Origin: CAG-826 sp964654155
GTDB taxonomy: Bacteria; Bacillota_I; Bacilli_A; RFN20; CAG-826
Assembly: GCA_964654155.1 (NCBI GenBank)
Contig: CAZZGL010000041.1
Coordinates: 1 to 11,872 of the forward strand
DNA length: 11,872 nucleotides
Reading direction: 5' to 3'
The notes beneath the pieces are model-generated. The model searched no databases. It had not been told where the DNA came from and saw only the letters and a program-made list of their open reading frames with translations. Shown in pieces: positions 6,214-11,872 of this stretch. Numbering within the stretch: position 1 is the first letter of the stretch; each line of letters opens with the position of its first letter. Both the position numbers and the translations under genes were made by a program.

Positions 6214-7023
6214 ATGCAAAATAAATACTTAATTGCGCTTGATTTAGATGGAACATTACTAAAAGATGATGGTTCAATAGGCAAAGAACAAATTGCATAT
6301 CTACAAAATTTAGAAAAACAAGGTCACATCGTTGTAATTGCTTCTGGACGTCCTATAAGAGCCATTAACAAATACTATAAATTAATCGGATTGAAATCAC
6401 CAATGATCTGCTATAACGGAGCTTATATCACAAGTCCAAACAATTCTGAATTTAAAGACTTTATTTCCACTTTTCCAAAAGAAATAATAAAAGATATTGC
6501 TGATAAATTAGATGAAAGATATATTGCAAACATCATGTGTGAAACCAATCGCGATATTTGGTTAATTAAAGAAGATAGTACACTTTCAAGCTTTTTCTGG
6601 CATGATAATATGAATATTCATTATGGCAAGATACAAGAAACTCTTAATGAAGATCCAATGACAATGATTATTGAGACAACCACATCAGATATTGATGCAA
6701 TTGTTGTAAATGTTGTTGAAAAATACCCGCATTTAAAAGTCAGATTTTGGAACGGTCTTTATTCTTTATTTAGTGAAATTTACTATGATTATATATCAAA
6801 AGCAGAAGGCTTAAAAATGATCGCAGATTTATATCAAATTCCTCATAAGAATATTATTGCAATTGGTGATGCATGTAATGATACAGAAATGCTTTCTTTT
6901 GCAGGAATATCAATTGCTATGATAAATGGCGATGAAGAAATAAAAAAAATTGCTACATATGTAAGTGAATTCGATAACGAGCACGATGGTGTCATGCACG
7001 CTCTTAAGAGGATATTAAAATAG
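6214..7023 (+). CDS. Cof-type HAD-IIB phosphatase
   Basis: Members of this HAD subgroup dephosphorylate sugar phosphates, flavin or cofactor precursors such as pyridoxal phosphate; the exact substrate cannot be read from sequence. Motif I is DLDGT with nucleophile D10 and D12. Motif II is ASGR with S44. The conserved Lys of motif III lies in ISKAEGLK. Motif IV is GDACND at 218-223. The large C2-type cap between motifs II and III and the 269-residue length fit Cof proteins. The ATG follows GGAGG (6200-6204) at 9 bases. No promoter is visible between the trpS terminator and this gene, so it may depend on readthrough or on a promoter inside trpS. Its TAG stop lies within its own terminator stem. 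Confidence 0.9.
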   Translation: MQNKYLIALDLDGTLLKDDGSIGKEQIAYLQNLEKQGHIVVIASGRPIRAINKYYKLIGLKSPMICYNGAYITSPNNSEFKDFISTFPKEIIKDIADKLDERYIANIMCETNRDIWLIKEDSTLSSFFWHDNMNIHYGKIQETLNEDPMTMIIETTTSDIDAIVVNVVEKYPHLKVRFWNGLYSLFSEIYYDYISKAEGLKMIADLYQIPHKNIIAIGDACNDTEMLSFAGISIAMINGDEEIKKIATYVSEFDNEHDGVMHALKRILK

Positions 7024-7046
7024 TGAGGCAGAACCTCACTATTTTT
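7017..7046. terminator. bidirectional terminator between the HAD gene and pgcA
   Basis: TAGTGAGG (7021-7028) pairs with CCTCACTA (7034-7041) over a CAGAA loop, extended by AAAA on one side and TTTT on the other to 12 bp. T runs follow the stem on both strands, so it can end both converging units. The first three bases of the core stem are the HAD stop codon. Confidence 0.88.
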
Positions 7047-7070
7047 AATTATTACTGGACTTTTTAATGA

Positions 7071-8771
7071 TTATATATTTACAATTGATGCAAAAGATTC
7101 ATATAACTTTTCTGGAAGTTCTTCAACTTCTGTCATAGTTTTTCCAACAGCATTTATATAAAACTTACATTTTGGTTCTGTTCCACTTGGACGAACCGCA
7201 ATAGAAGAACCTCCTTCTAAAATAAACTTAATAACATCTGATTTTGGTAACGATATTGTCATCGTAACTCCATTTTCAATAGCAACACTCTTTAAATAAT
7301 CTTCCACACGAACTACTTTTAAGCCATCAATTTCATCAATATTTACAGTTCTTAATCTTTTCATTAAATCAACAATATCTTTTGAGCCTGATTTTCCTTT
7401 AAAGTATTTTGAATGTTGAATATCTTTATAATATTGTCCTAGTCTTTTATATACAGTTTCTAATGCTTGATCTAAGCACATTCCTTTATTAAAATAATAA
7501 ACCACCATTTCTGCTAACATTAATAATGCTTGTAATCCATCTTTGTCTCTAACAAACGGTGAAATTAAGCAACCATAACTTTCTTCATATCCAAATTCAA
7601 AAACATCTTCACCTTTATCTTGATAATTTTGAATTCGATCACCAATATATTTAAATCCTGTTAAAAGCGATTCTGTTCTTATCCCATAATATGAAGCAAC
7701 ATCTTTTCCAAAAGATGATGTAACAATTGTATTAAACATAACTCCATTTTTTAATAATAAGTTGCGTTCTTTTCGACACATAAAAATGTAATCCATCAAT
7801 AAAGCGCCAGACTCATTACCATTTAAATATTCATAAGTACCTTTAGATGATAAATATGCAACACCAACTCTATCAGCATCAGGATCAGTCATTAAAATTA
7901 GTTGCGCATTTTCTTTCTTAGCTAATTCAATTGAAGCAACATAAGCTTTTTTTTCTTCAGGATTTGGAGAAAGAGTGCCACTGAAATTAGGATCAGGTGA
8001 ACATTGCGTTTCAACTGGTATAACCTCATATCCAGCTTCTTTAAAAATTCTCATTCCATTAACATAACTTGTACCATGTTGAGGCGAAAAAACTATTTTA
8101 AATCCTTCCTTAGATAATGTTGGATTAAGTCTAATTGAAAGAACATCATTAACATACTCATCATCTAATGTGCTTGGAATAGAAATTAATAAATCAGCAG
8201 AATCAAAATGAGGAACCTCCACATCTAATTCATTAGGCAATGAATCAATTATTTCAAGTAAACGAGATATTTTTGATGGAACTAATTGACATCCATATTC
8301 ATCATAAACTTTATATCCGTTATATTCTTTAGGATTATGAGAAGCCGTAATAACTATTCCCCCACATGCGTTAAGCTTTCTAACAGCGTATGAAAGTTCA
8401 GGAGTTGGTCTTAAGCTATCAAATAAGTATGCTTTAATACCGAATGCATTTAAAACACGTGCAGATTCCATAATAAATTCACGAGAAAAAAAGCGGTTAT
8501 CATGAGCAATAACGACACCTCTTGCTTTAGCGTCATCATATTTTTCTAATAAATACTTAGCGTATCCAACCGATGCTTTACGTATTGTAAATATATTCAT
8601 TCGATTCGTACCTGGTCCTAAAATACCTCTCATTCCCGCGGTTCCAAAATCAATATTTTTATAAAAAGCATCATCTATTTCTTCTCTAGAAAAGCTTTTT
8701 AGTAATTCTTTATCTTCTTTAGAAACAATTGGTGAATTTAACCATCTTTCATATTCTGCTTGAATATTCAT
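7071..8771 (-). CDS. pgcA: alpha-phosphoglucomutase / phospho-sugar mutase
   Basis: The enzyme interconverts glucose 1- and 6-phosphate (or a related hexose or pentose phosphate), linking glycolysis to UDP-glucose and envelope glycan synthesis. The phosphorylated serine is S144 in TASHNPKEYNGYK, the metal-binding loop DPDADR is at 296-301, the sugar-binding loop is GYEESYG, and the phosphate-binding loop RPSGTEPK lies near the C-terminus. Its 566 residues match Bacillus PgcA/YhxB-type mutases. Two start codons exist: ATG 8777 is only one base from the AAAGGAG site, whereas ATG 8771 is 7 bases away and is preferred. It follows rluD by 12 bases, its Shine-Dalgarno overlapping the rluD stop, so the two form an operon. 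Confidence 0.93.
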   Translation of the reverse strand: MNIQAEYERWLNSPIVSKEDKELLKSFSREEIDDAFYKNIDFGTAGMRGILGPGTNRMNIFTIRKASVGYAKYLLEKYDDAKARGVVIAHDNRFFSREFIMESARVLNAFGIKAYLFDSLRPTPELSYAVRKLNACGGIVITASHNPKEYNGYKVYDEYGCQLVPSKISRLLEIIDSLPNELDVEVPHFDSADLLISIPSTLDDEYVNDVLSIRLNPTLSKEGFKIVFSPQHGTSYVNGMRIFKEAGYEVIPVETQCSPDPNFSGTLSPNPEEKKAYVASIELAKKENAQLILMTDPDADRVGVAYLSSKGTYEYLNGNESGALLMDYIFMCRKERNLLLKNGVMFNTIVTSSFGKDVASYYGIRTESLLTGFKYIGDRIQNYQDKGEDVFEFGYEESYGCLISPFVRDKDGLQALLMLAEMVVYYFNKGMCLDQALETVYKRLGQYYKDIQHSKYFKGKSGSKDIVDLMKRLRTVNIDEIDGLKVVRVEDYLKSVAIENGVTMTISLPKSDVIKFILEGGSSIAVRPSGTEPKCKFYINAVGKTMTEVEELPEKLYESFASIVNI

Positions 8772-8783
8772 AAACATTCTCCT

Positions 8784-9767
8784 TTACTTCTTAATATCAC
8801 TCGACAAAATATTAATTATATTTTGTTCTTTTTTTCCTAAACTGGCTTCAAATGTTCGACCAGCCAAGTATTGTAGCACACCTATTCCTTGATTAAAAGT
8901 AATACTTTTTGCGTGCAAAAATTGAGATTCATAATTAAATTTTTCTTTAAATTCTTTATTAGCTTTAAAATTACCATATTTTGCATCTCCCGCAAGCGGG
9001 AAACCCATGTATGATAAATGAACTCTTATTTGATGAGTTCTACCAGTCAGCAATTGAACTTCCAATAAAGTATATTGTCCAAATTTTTCCTTAACATAGT
9101 ATTTAGTTATTGCTGATTTAGCACCCTCTGTTTTTTTATCAACAACTTTAACTATTCCAGTTGTTTGATCTTTTAGTAATGATGTTTCAATTACACCATT
9201 TTTCTTAACATTGCCAATCACTAAAGCATAATAGATTTTATTAATGTATTTTTTTTCTTTAAACATTTCTAACAATGATTGTAACGCAGCAATGTTCTTT
9301 CCAAAAACAACAATTCCTGATGTATTACGATCTAATCGATGTGCAGGCGCAGGTGTAAAACCAACATCTTTTGAAGGATCATACTCACCTTTTTGATACA
9401 GGTAAGATAAAACTTGATTAGATAAAGTTATTCTTTTTTCTTTTTCATCACCATGCACCAATAAACCAGCAGGTTTGTTAACAATTAAAACATTTTCATC
9501 TTCATAAATAATCTCATGATTGAATTTTAATAATTCTATAGGTTTTTGAGAATAAAACTCCTCTATAACACTATCGTTAACATATATTCTCAATACATCA
9601 TTTTCTTTTAAAATATAATCAATATTGACCCATTTACCATTTATTTTAATATCTTTCTTTCGAAATGTTTTGTAAATAAAGCTCAATGGCGCTTCACTCA
9701 TATATTTACGAATATACTTGTCGATGCGTTGCCCCGCATCATTTTTTGTAATAACAATTTCTCTCAT
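8784..9767 (-). CDS. RluC/RluD-family 23S rRNA pseudouridine synthase
   Basis: This family converts uridines of rRNA, typically in 23S rRNA helix 69 or nearby, to pseudouridine. An S4 RNA-binding domain covers about the first 65 residues (AGQRIDKYIRKY, then IKINGK). The catalytic motif HRLDRNTSG is at 143-151 with nucleophile D146, and LTGRTHQIRVHL follows near the C-terminal third. The length of 327 residues is typical. I start it at ATG 9767, with GGAGGG (plus-strand 9772-9777) just upstream; the TTG at 9779 overlaps that site. Spacing is only 4-5 bases. Specific uridine targets cannot be assigned. It leads the rluD-pgcA operon. In B. subtilis a homologue (yjbO) lies next to an NAD kinase gene. 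Confidence 0.92.
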   Translation of the reverse strand: MREIVITKNDAGQRIDKYIRKYMSEAPLSFIYKTFRKKDIKINGKWVNIDYILKENDVLRIYVNDSVIEEFYSQKPIELLKFNHEIIYEDENVLIVNKPAGLLVHGDEKEKRITLSNQVLSYLYQKGEYDPSKDVGFTPAPAHRLDRNTSGIVVFGKNIAALQSLLEMFKEKKYINKIYYALVIGNVKKNGVIETSLLKDQTTGIVKVVDKKTEGAKSAITKYYVKEKFGQYTLLEVQLLTGRTHQIRVHLSYMGFPLAGDAKYGNFKANKEFKEKFNYESQFLHAKSITFNQGIGVLQYLAGRTFEASLGKKEQNIINILSSDIKK

Positions 9768-9791
9768 GAAGCCCTCCAAAAAACATTTATT

Positions 9792-9825
9792 ATTTTAACA
9801 TAATATTTATGTTAAATAAATGCAT
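9792..9825 (-). promoter_or_regulatory. candidate extended -10 promoter of the rluD-pgcA operon, overlapped by a palindrome
   Basis: On the minus strand TGT precedes TAAAAT (-10, plus-strand 9792-9797), an extended -10 element. The -35 region 17 bases upstream (TTTATT) is weak. A perfect inverted repeat with 10-bp arms, TTTAACATAA (9794-9803) and TTATGTTAAA (9807-9816), covers most of the -10 box and the spacer, a usual place for a repressor operator. Transcription would start near 9785, 18 bases before the ATG. Confidence 0.4.
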
Positions 9826-9897
9826 TTTAACTTTATTATTAAAGTTTTATTTTGAATGCATTTAGTGCTATCTTTTGCAACTAAAAATAGCTTTTTT
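9818..9897 (+). other. hairpin-rich intergenic stretch ending in an orphan terminator
   Basis: No ORF is supported here. AATGCATTT occurs twice (9819-9827 and 9855-9863) flanking AACTTTA/TAAAGTT arms (9829-9846). Then GCTAT (9867-9871) pairs with ATAGC (9887-9891), extended by TTTT/AAAA around GCAACT, and is followed by six T (9892-9897). The last element looks like a plus-strand intrinsic terminator, yet no plus-strand gene precedes it. It could end a small RNA or a leader, or be a relic. Confidence 0.4.
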
Positions 9898-9952
9898 AGT
9901 AACTTTCACCTTAAAAATGATTGTAAATATTTAGATGGGTAATGTTTTTTTC

Positions 9953-9981
9953 TTGAAAGCTTGTCTTATGTATGTTAAAAT
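9953..9981 (+). promoter_or_regulatory. promoter of the small membrane-protein gene
   Basis: TTGAAA (9953-9958), a 17-base spacer and TAAAAT (9976-9981), preceded by TG at 9973-9974 as an extended -10. Five of six bases match in each box. Transcription near 9988 leaves about 23 bases before the ATG at 10011. The in-frame ATG at 9972 lies inside this promoter and so cannot be the start. Confidence 0.7.
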
Positions 9982-10010
9982 TATTTGCAAATGAAAAGGG
10001 GTTATTAACT

Positions 10011-10295
10011 ATGAAAAACAAAAAAAACATTGGTGAACACATCGCTTATATTATTGCCGGCATTTTTGCTTTTGGTGGATTAGGATTATTTACATGTGGA
10101 GTCATCGGCTATTATTTATCCGAAAATAATATTTTTGAAACTGGAAAATGGTTAGGATTAGGCTTCAAAAGCTGGGGTTATATTGCCTTAGCTATCGGTC
10201 TAATCATTGGAATAATCACATTATTAGTAAATGCTAAAAAAATCGACATTGAAGAAGAACGTCGTGCAAAAAGAGCCCAACGCCTTGGAGAATAA
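10011..10295 (+). CDS. small two-helix membrane protein, function unknown
   Basis: I do not recognise the family. The 94-residue product begins MKNKK and has two hydrophobic helices, about residues 10-35 (Gly-rich, AGIFAFGGLGLF) and 53-75 (ALAIGLIIGIITLLV). A short polar loop with two tryptophans joins them. It ends in a highly charged tail (IDIEEERRAKRAQR). By the positive-inside rule both ends are cytoplasmic. AAGGGG (9996-10001) lies 9 bases before the ATG. No cysteine motif or enzyme signature is visible; one cysteine sits in the first helix. The next terminator is downstream of the 63-residue ORF, so the two may be co-transcribed. Confidence 0.7.
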   Translation: MKNKKNIGEHIAYIIAGIFAFGGLGLFTCGVIGYYLSENNIFETGKWLGLGFKSWGYIALAIGLIIGIITLLVNAKKIDIEEERRAKRAQRLGE

Positions 10296-10317
10296 TTATT
10301 ATCTAAAGTAAAAATAT

Positions 10318-10509
10318 ATGGGTTCTGTTAAATATCAAATTATATTTCATTATGATACCAATTCTTTAAAGAATAATATTTTAGAAAGTATTGAAGCTAT
10401 TCTTAAAACTCTAGGTAATGAAAATATTAATATCGATGAAGTAATTTCTTTTTCTAATGTTAAAGCGGAATGCAAAACAATTTATCAAGAAACTAAATTA
10501 AAAAATTAA
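10318..10509 (+). CDS. 63-residue hypothetical protein
   Basis: An ORF of 63 codons lies 22 bases after the membrane-protein gene and directly before a good terminator, which supports it being transcribed. The product starts MGSVKYQIIFHYD, continues through a predicted amphipathic helix (LESIEAILKTLG) and ends in a Lys-rich tail. No family is recognised. The ribosome-binding site is poor (only AAAG some 12 bases upstream) and there is no better in-frame start. It may be weakly translated, coupled to the gene before it, or a remnant. Confidence 0.4.
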   Translation: MGSVKYQIIFHYDTNSLKNNILESIEAILKTLGNENINIDEVISFSNVKAECKTIYQETKLKN

Positions 10510-10511
10510 GC

Positions 10512-10550
10512 ACTGTTTGATACCTTTCATAGGTAAATAACAGTTTTTTT
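10512..10550 (+). terminator. terminator after the 63-residue ORF
   Basis: ACTGTT (10512-10517) pairs with AACAGT (10539-10544). Inside, after a 3x3 internal loop, TACCT pairs with AGGTA over TTCAT. Seven T follow the last G. It begins 2 bases after the ORF stop. Confidence 0.75.
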
Positions 10551-10818
10551 ATTGAATTACATTCTTATGAATATGTAAATAAATTAATCACAAAATCTTA
10601 GATCTTTTTTTAAATACAGCAACCGCTGTGGAGTTAAATTTTCTTAGTGGTTTTTTAGTTGATTATGAATTAGAAATTATTAATTTCAAATTGATTATGT
10701 AAAAAATCGCTATTAAACAATGTATTTAAACATTGCTTAATAGCTTATTTTCTTTAGTTCTTTATTTATTTTGCAATTATTAACTTTATTTACGTGCTAT
10801 TCTATATCAGATTTAATC
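10551..10818. other. non-coding AT-rich region with several hairpins
   Basis: I find no credible ORF in these 268 bases. They hold two mutually exclusive hairpins: ACAGC/GCTGT (10616-10629) against ACCGCT/AGTGGT (10622-10651), the latter followed by six T. They also hold a palindrome, GAAATTA-T-TAATTTC (10673-10687), between two copies of TTGATTATG (10659-10667 and 10691-10699), and the minus-strand terminator at 10701-10744. The rest is plain AT-rich sequence. Confidence 0.5.
10701..10744 (-). terminator. long-stem terminator downstream of the surface-protein remnant
   Basis: On the minus strand GCTATTAAGCAATG pairs with CATTGTTTAATAGC (plus-strand arms 10709-10722 and 10731-10744). This is 14 bp with a single G-U, and GA and six T follow. 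The plus-strand version has an A-C mismatch and a poorer T tract, so minus is the working orientation. It lies about 75 bases after the stop of the minus-strand gene. Confidence 0.75.
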
Positions 10819-11406
10819 TTATTTATTACTTATTCTATATTCAATATTTATATATCCCGTAGTTTCATTTTCTCCATCATTTAAGGTATACCCAATTCGA
10901 TATGTTCCTTCTGTTATAAAAGAATCTTCAGTTATAACAACATAATTTCCATCAATTAATTTTTCAATATTACTAGATAATATTCCATATTCAAAAGCCA
11001 TTTTGCATACTGTATTATAAAATTCAAAATAATTAATTTCACTTTCAGTTTCATATATTATTGTATAATCATTAGGTCTATAATATTCAATATTAACTAC
11101 ACCATCATTATCTTTTTCAATATTAATATCATCTATATTTTCATTAACATTTGAAAAATTAATATCTTCATAATTAGAAACTCTTATACCATCACTTGTA
11201 ACAATATATGAAACAATCGAGTATGTACCTTCACTAACATTAGGCATTTCAAATTCAATATTATTTGCTTCAATCGTAAATTTAGCTTCATTATGATATT
11301 TATATGTTTCATTTGATGAATAAATTGGTAAAATAGCATTATTTTCTTGATTAACAAGAGCAAGTTCAATATGATAAGTTTTATTTGCATCAGACAGATG
11401 AAACAA
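10819..11406 (-). CDS. beta-rich surface-type protein lacking its N-terminus, probable gene remnant
   Basis: No family is recognised. The 195-residue frame is acidic, very rich in Asn, Ile, Glu and Tyr, and reads like extracellular beta-sandwich modules. Two EGTY strands (residues 59-62 and 166-169) with similar surroundings (EGTYSIVSYIVTSDG and EGTYRIGYTLNDG) suggest two repeats. The only start codon near the front is a TTG at 11406 without a Shine-Dalgarno, and an in-frame TAA lies eight codons before it. There is no signal peptide or lipobox. An intact promoter sits only about 40 bases upstream. I infer loss of the 5' part (start and secretion signal), leaving a decaying gene. The alternative is a real TTG-initiated cytoplasmic protein, which the composition makes less likely. 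Confidence 0.5.
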   Translation of the reverse strand: MFHLSDANKTYHIELALVNQENNAILPIYSSNETYKYHNEAKFTIEANNIEFEMPNVSEGTYSIVSYIVTSDGIRVSNYEDINFSNVNENIDDINIEKDNDGVVNIEYYRPNDYTIIYETESEINYFEFYNTVCKMAFEYGILSSNIEKLIDGNYVVITEDSFITEGTYRIGYTLNDGENETTGYINIEYRISNK

Positions 11407-11446
11407 AAAAACGAACGATGGAAGTTATAGAAAATATCCTTAAAAA

Positions 11447-11485
11447 ATTATAAAAAATTGCATGCGCTGTATCAAACCTGTATCA
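11447..11485 (-). promoter_or_regulatory. promoter with two direct-repeat boxes over the -35
   Basis: On the minus strand TTGATA (11470-11475), 17 bases, then TATAAT (11447-11452): five of six and six of six matches. TGATACAG occurs twice, at 11467-11474 and 11478-11485, exactly 11 bases apart. The nearer copy covers the -35 box and the other lies just upstream. An 11-base period puts both on the same DNA face, as in many regulator sites. The promoter faces the truncated surface-protein frame. Confidence 0.65.
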
Positions 11486-11502
11486 TTTAAAATATAATAT
11501 AC

Positions 11503-11527
11503 AAAAAAAAGCCCGATAAAATCGGAC
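11503..11527 (-). terminator. terminator of the tRNA-Ser transcript
   Basis: On the minus strand GTCCGAT pairs with ATCGGGC over a TTT loop (plus-strand arms 11521-11527 and 11511-11517; one G-U pair), then eight T (11503-11510). It starts 14 bases past the tRNA 3' end. Confidence 0.85.
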
Positions 11528-11541
11528 ATTTCAAACAAAAA

Positions 11542-11632
11542 TGGCGGAGAATGAGGGATTTGAACCCTCGCGCCCTGTTACAAGCCTATGAGCTTTCCAA
11601 GCCCACCCCTTCAGCCGCTTGGGTAATTCTCC
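11542..11632 (-). tRNA. tRNA-Ser(GGA)
   Basis: The acceptor stem GGAGAAT pairs with ATTCTCC, followed by discriminator G and encoded CCA (91 bases including CCA). The anticodon stem TGGGC/GCTCA holds the loop TTGGAAA, giving anticodon GGA, which reads UCU and UCC. The D-region AGCGGCTGAAGG and the T arm GAGGG-TTCAAAT-CCCTC are standard. A long variable arm of about 19 bases is the serine hallmark. It is a single tRNA gene with its own promoter and terminator. Confidence 0.96.
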
Positions 11633-11645
11633 GTTTCGCTAAATT

Positions 11646-11674
11646 ATTATAACAAAAACAGTAATAATTGTCAC
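11646..11674 (-). promoter_or_regulatory. promoter of tRNA-Ser
   Basis: On the minus strand GTGACA (11669-11674), 17 bases, TATAAT (11646-11651), with TG one base before the -10 as an extended element. Transcription would start near 11639, about 7 bases before the mature tRNA 5' end. Confidence 0.8.
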
Positions 11675-11872
11675 TAAAAATTTGCATTTCGAAAAAGAAA
11701 AAGAGCTTCATAGAATCAAGGGCTCAAATAAAGCTATCCATTTGCATCCTTTAAAAAATTCTATAAAGCCTAAATGTTAATAAAAAATAAACTAGGAATG
11801 CGATTTAACGATATCATCCCCGTTTTCTGGCGCAACACAAGAAATTTGTTAGAGTTAAAATAATATAGATTT
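11675..11872. other. right-end stretch without a clear gene
   Basis: No start codon with a ribosome-binding site opens a usable frame. Minus-strand frames entering from the right edge end at TAG 11770-11772 and TAG 11792-11794. The second, after an in-frame TAA, reads CVAPENGDDIVKSHS, faintly like the C-terminus of Cof phosphatases, and could be the end of a degraded gene. A weak GAGC/GCTC hairpin (11703-11725) with a T-rich minus-strand tail may terminate a transcript from the right. Confidence 0.3.

Noticed and set aside
9972..10010. Upstream start of the small membrane protein at ATG 9972
   Set aside because: It lies inside the -10 region of the promoter, and AAGGGG points to the ATG at 10011.
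11184..11390. 68-codon minus-strand frame rich in Leu and Ile
   Set aside because: It is an overlapping alternative frame of the Asn/Ile-rich surface-protein remnant; AT-rich codons produce it automatically.
11646..11766. Short ORF upstream of the tRNA that would be longer if UGA coded for Trp
   Set aside because: It runs through the tRNA promoter into the tRNA gene and reads as low-complexity sequence, so it gives no evidence of codon reassignment.
10011..11872. Toxin-antitoxin or phage defence system at the right end
   Set aside because: No nuclease, kinase, antitoxin DNA-binding or other defence motif is visible in the small ORFs or in the beta-rich protein.

Overview
This is a very AT-rich window with the gene content and expression signals of a low-GC Bacillota, most like a Bacilli, Erysipelotrichia or Mollicutes-type lineage. 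Supporting signs are strong Shine-Dalgarno sequences, TTGACA/TATAAT promoters with 17-bp spacers, short U-tailed hairpin terminators, RNase J, Spx, a YjbK-type CYTH protein and a tRNA-Ser(GGA) with encoded CCA. Every tryptophan I checked is TGG. None of the 14 stop codons is TGA (ten TAA, four TAG), so UGA is little used here, but nothing shows that it is reassigned. I cannot name the species. LEFT BLOCK (1-2756): a near-consensus promoter drives rnj (RNase J) and maf (nucleotide pyrophosphatase), which are one base apart. A hairpin with a U tract follows maf, and its 3' arm is also the ribosome-binding site of a small Tyr/Pro/Asn-rich protein. MIDDLE BLOCK (2740-5042): nadK and a membrane-anchored PTS EIIB-like protein without the phosphorylatable Cys form a minus-strand pair, divergent from a CYTH protein. 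An Spx homologue with extra C-terminal cysteines converges on the CYTH gene. trpS then starts from a perfect promoter without a T-box leader. HOUSEKEEPING BLOCK (5188-9767): trpS and a Cof-type HAD phosphatase lie on plus, each with its own terminator. Converging on them is a minus-strand rluD-pgcA operon (pseudouridine synthase, phosphoglucomutase) whose presumed promoter sits under a perfect 23-bp palindrome. The grouping of nadK, CYTH, spx, trpS and an RluD-family gene recalls the B. subtilis trpS-spx-yjb region, here rearranged. ACCESSORY RIGHT END (9780-11872): a small two-helix membrane protein, a 63-residue ORF, and about 270 bases of hairpin-rich non-coding DNA. Then comes a beta-rich, apparently N-terminally truncated surface-type protein behind an intact promoter. 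Last is a tRNA-Ser with its own promoter and terminator, followed by 230 bases without a clear gene. I see no phage, transposase, CRISPR array, toxin-antitoxin pair or obvious new multi-gene system. The best leads are the degenerate EIIB protein next to nadK, the Spx cysteine cluster, the terminator that doubles as a ribosome-binding site, and the small orphan elements near the right end.
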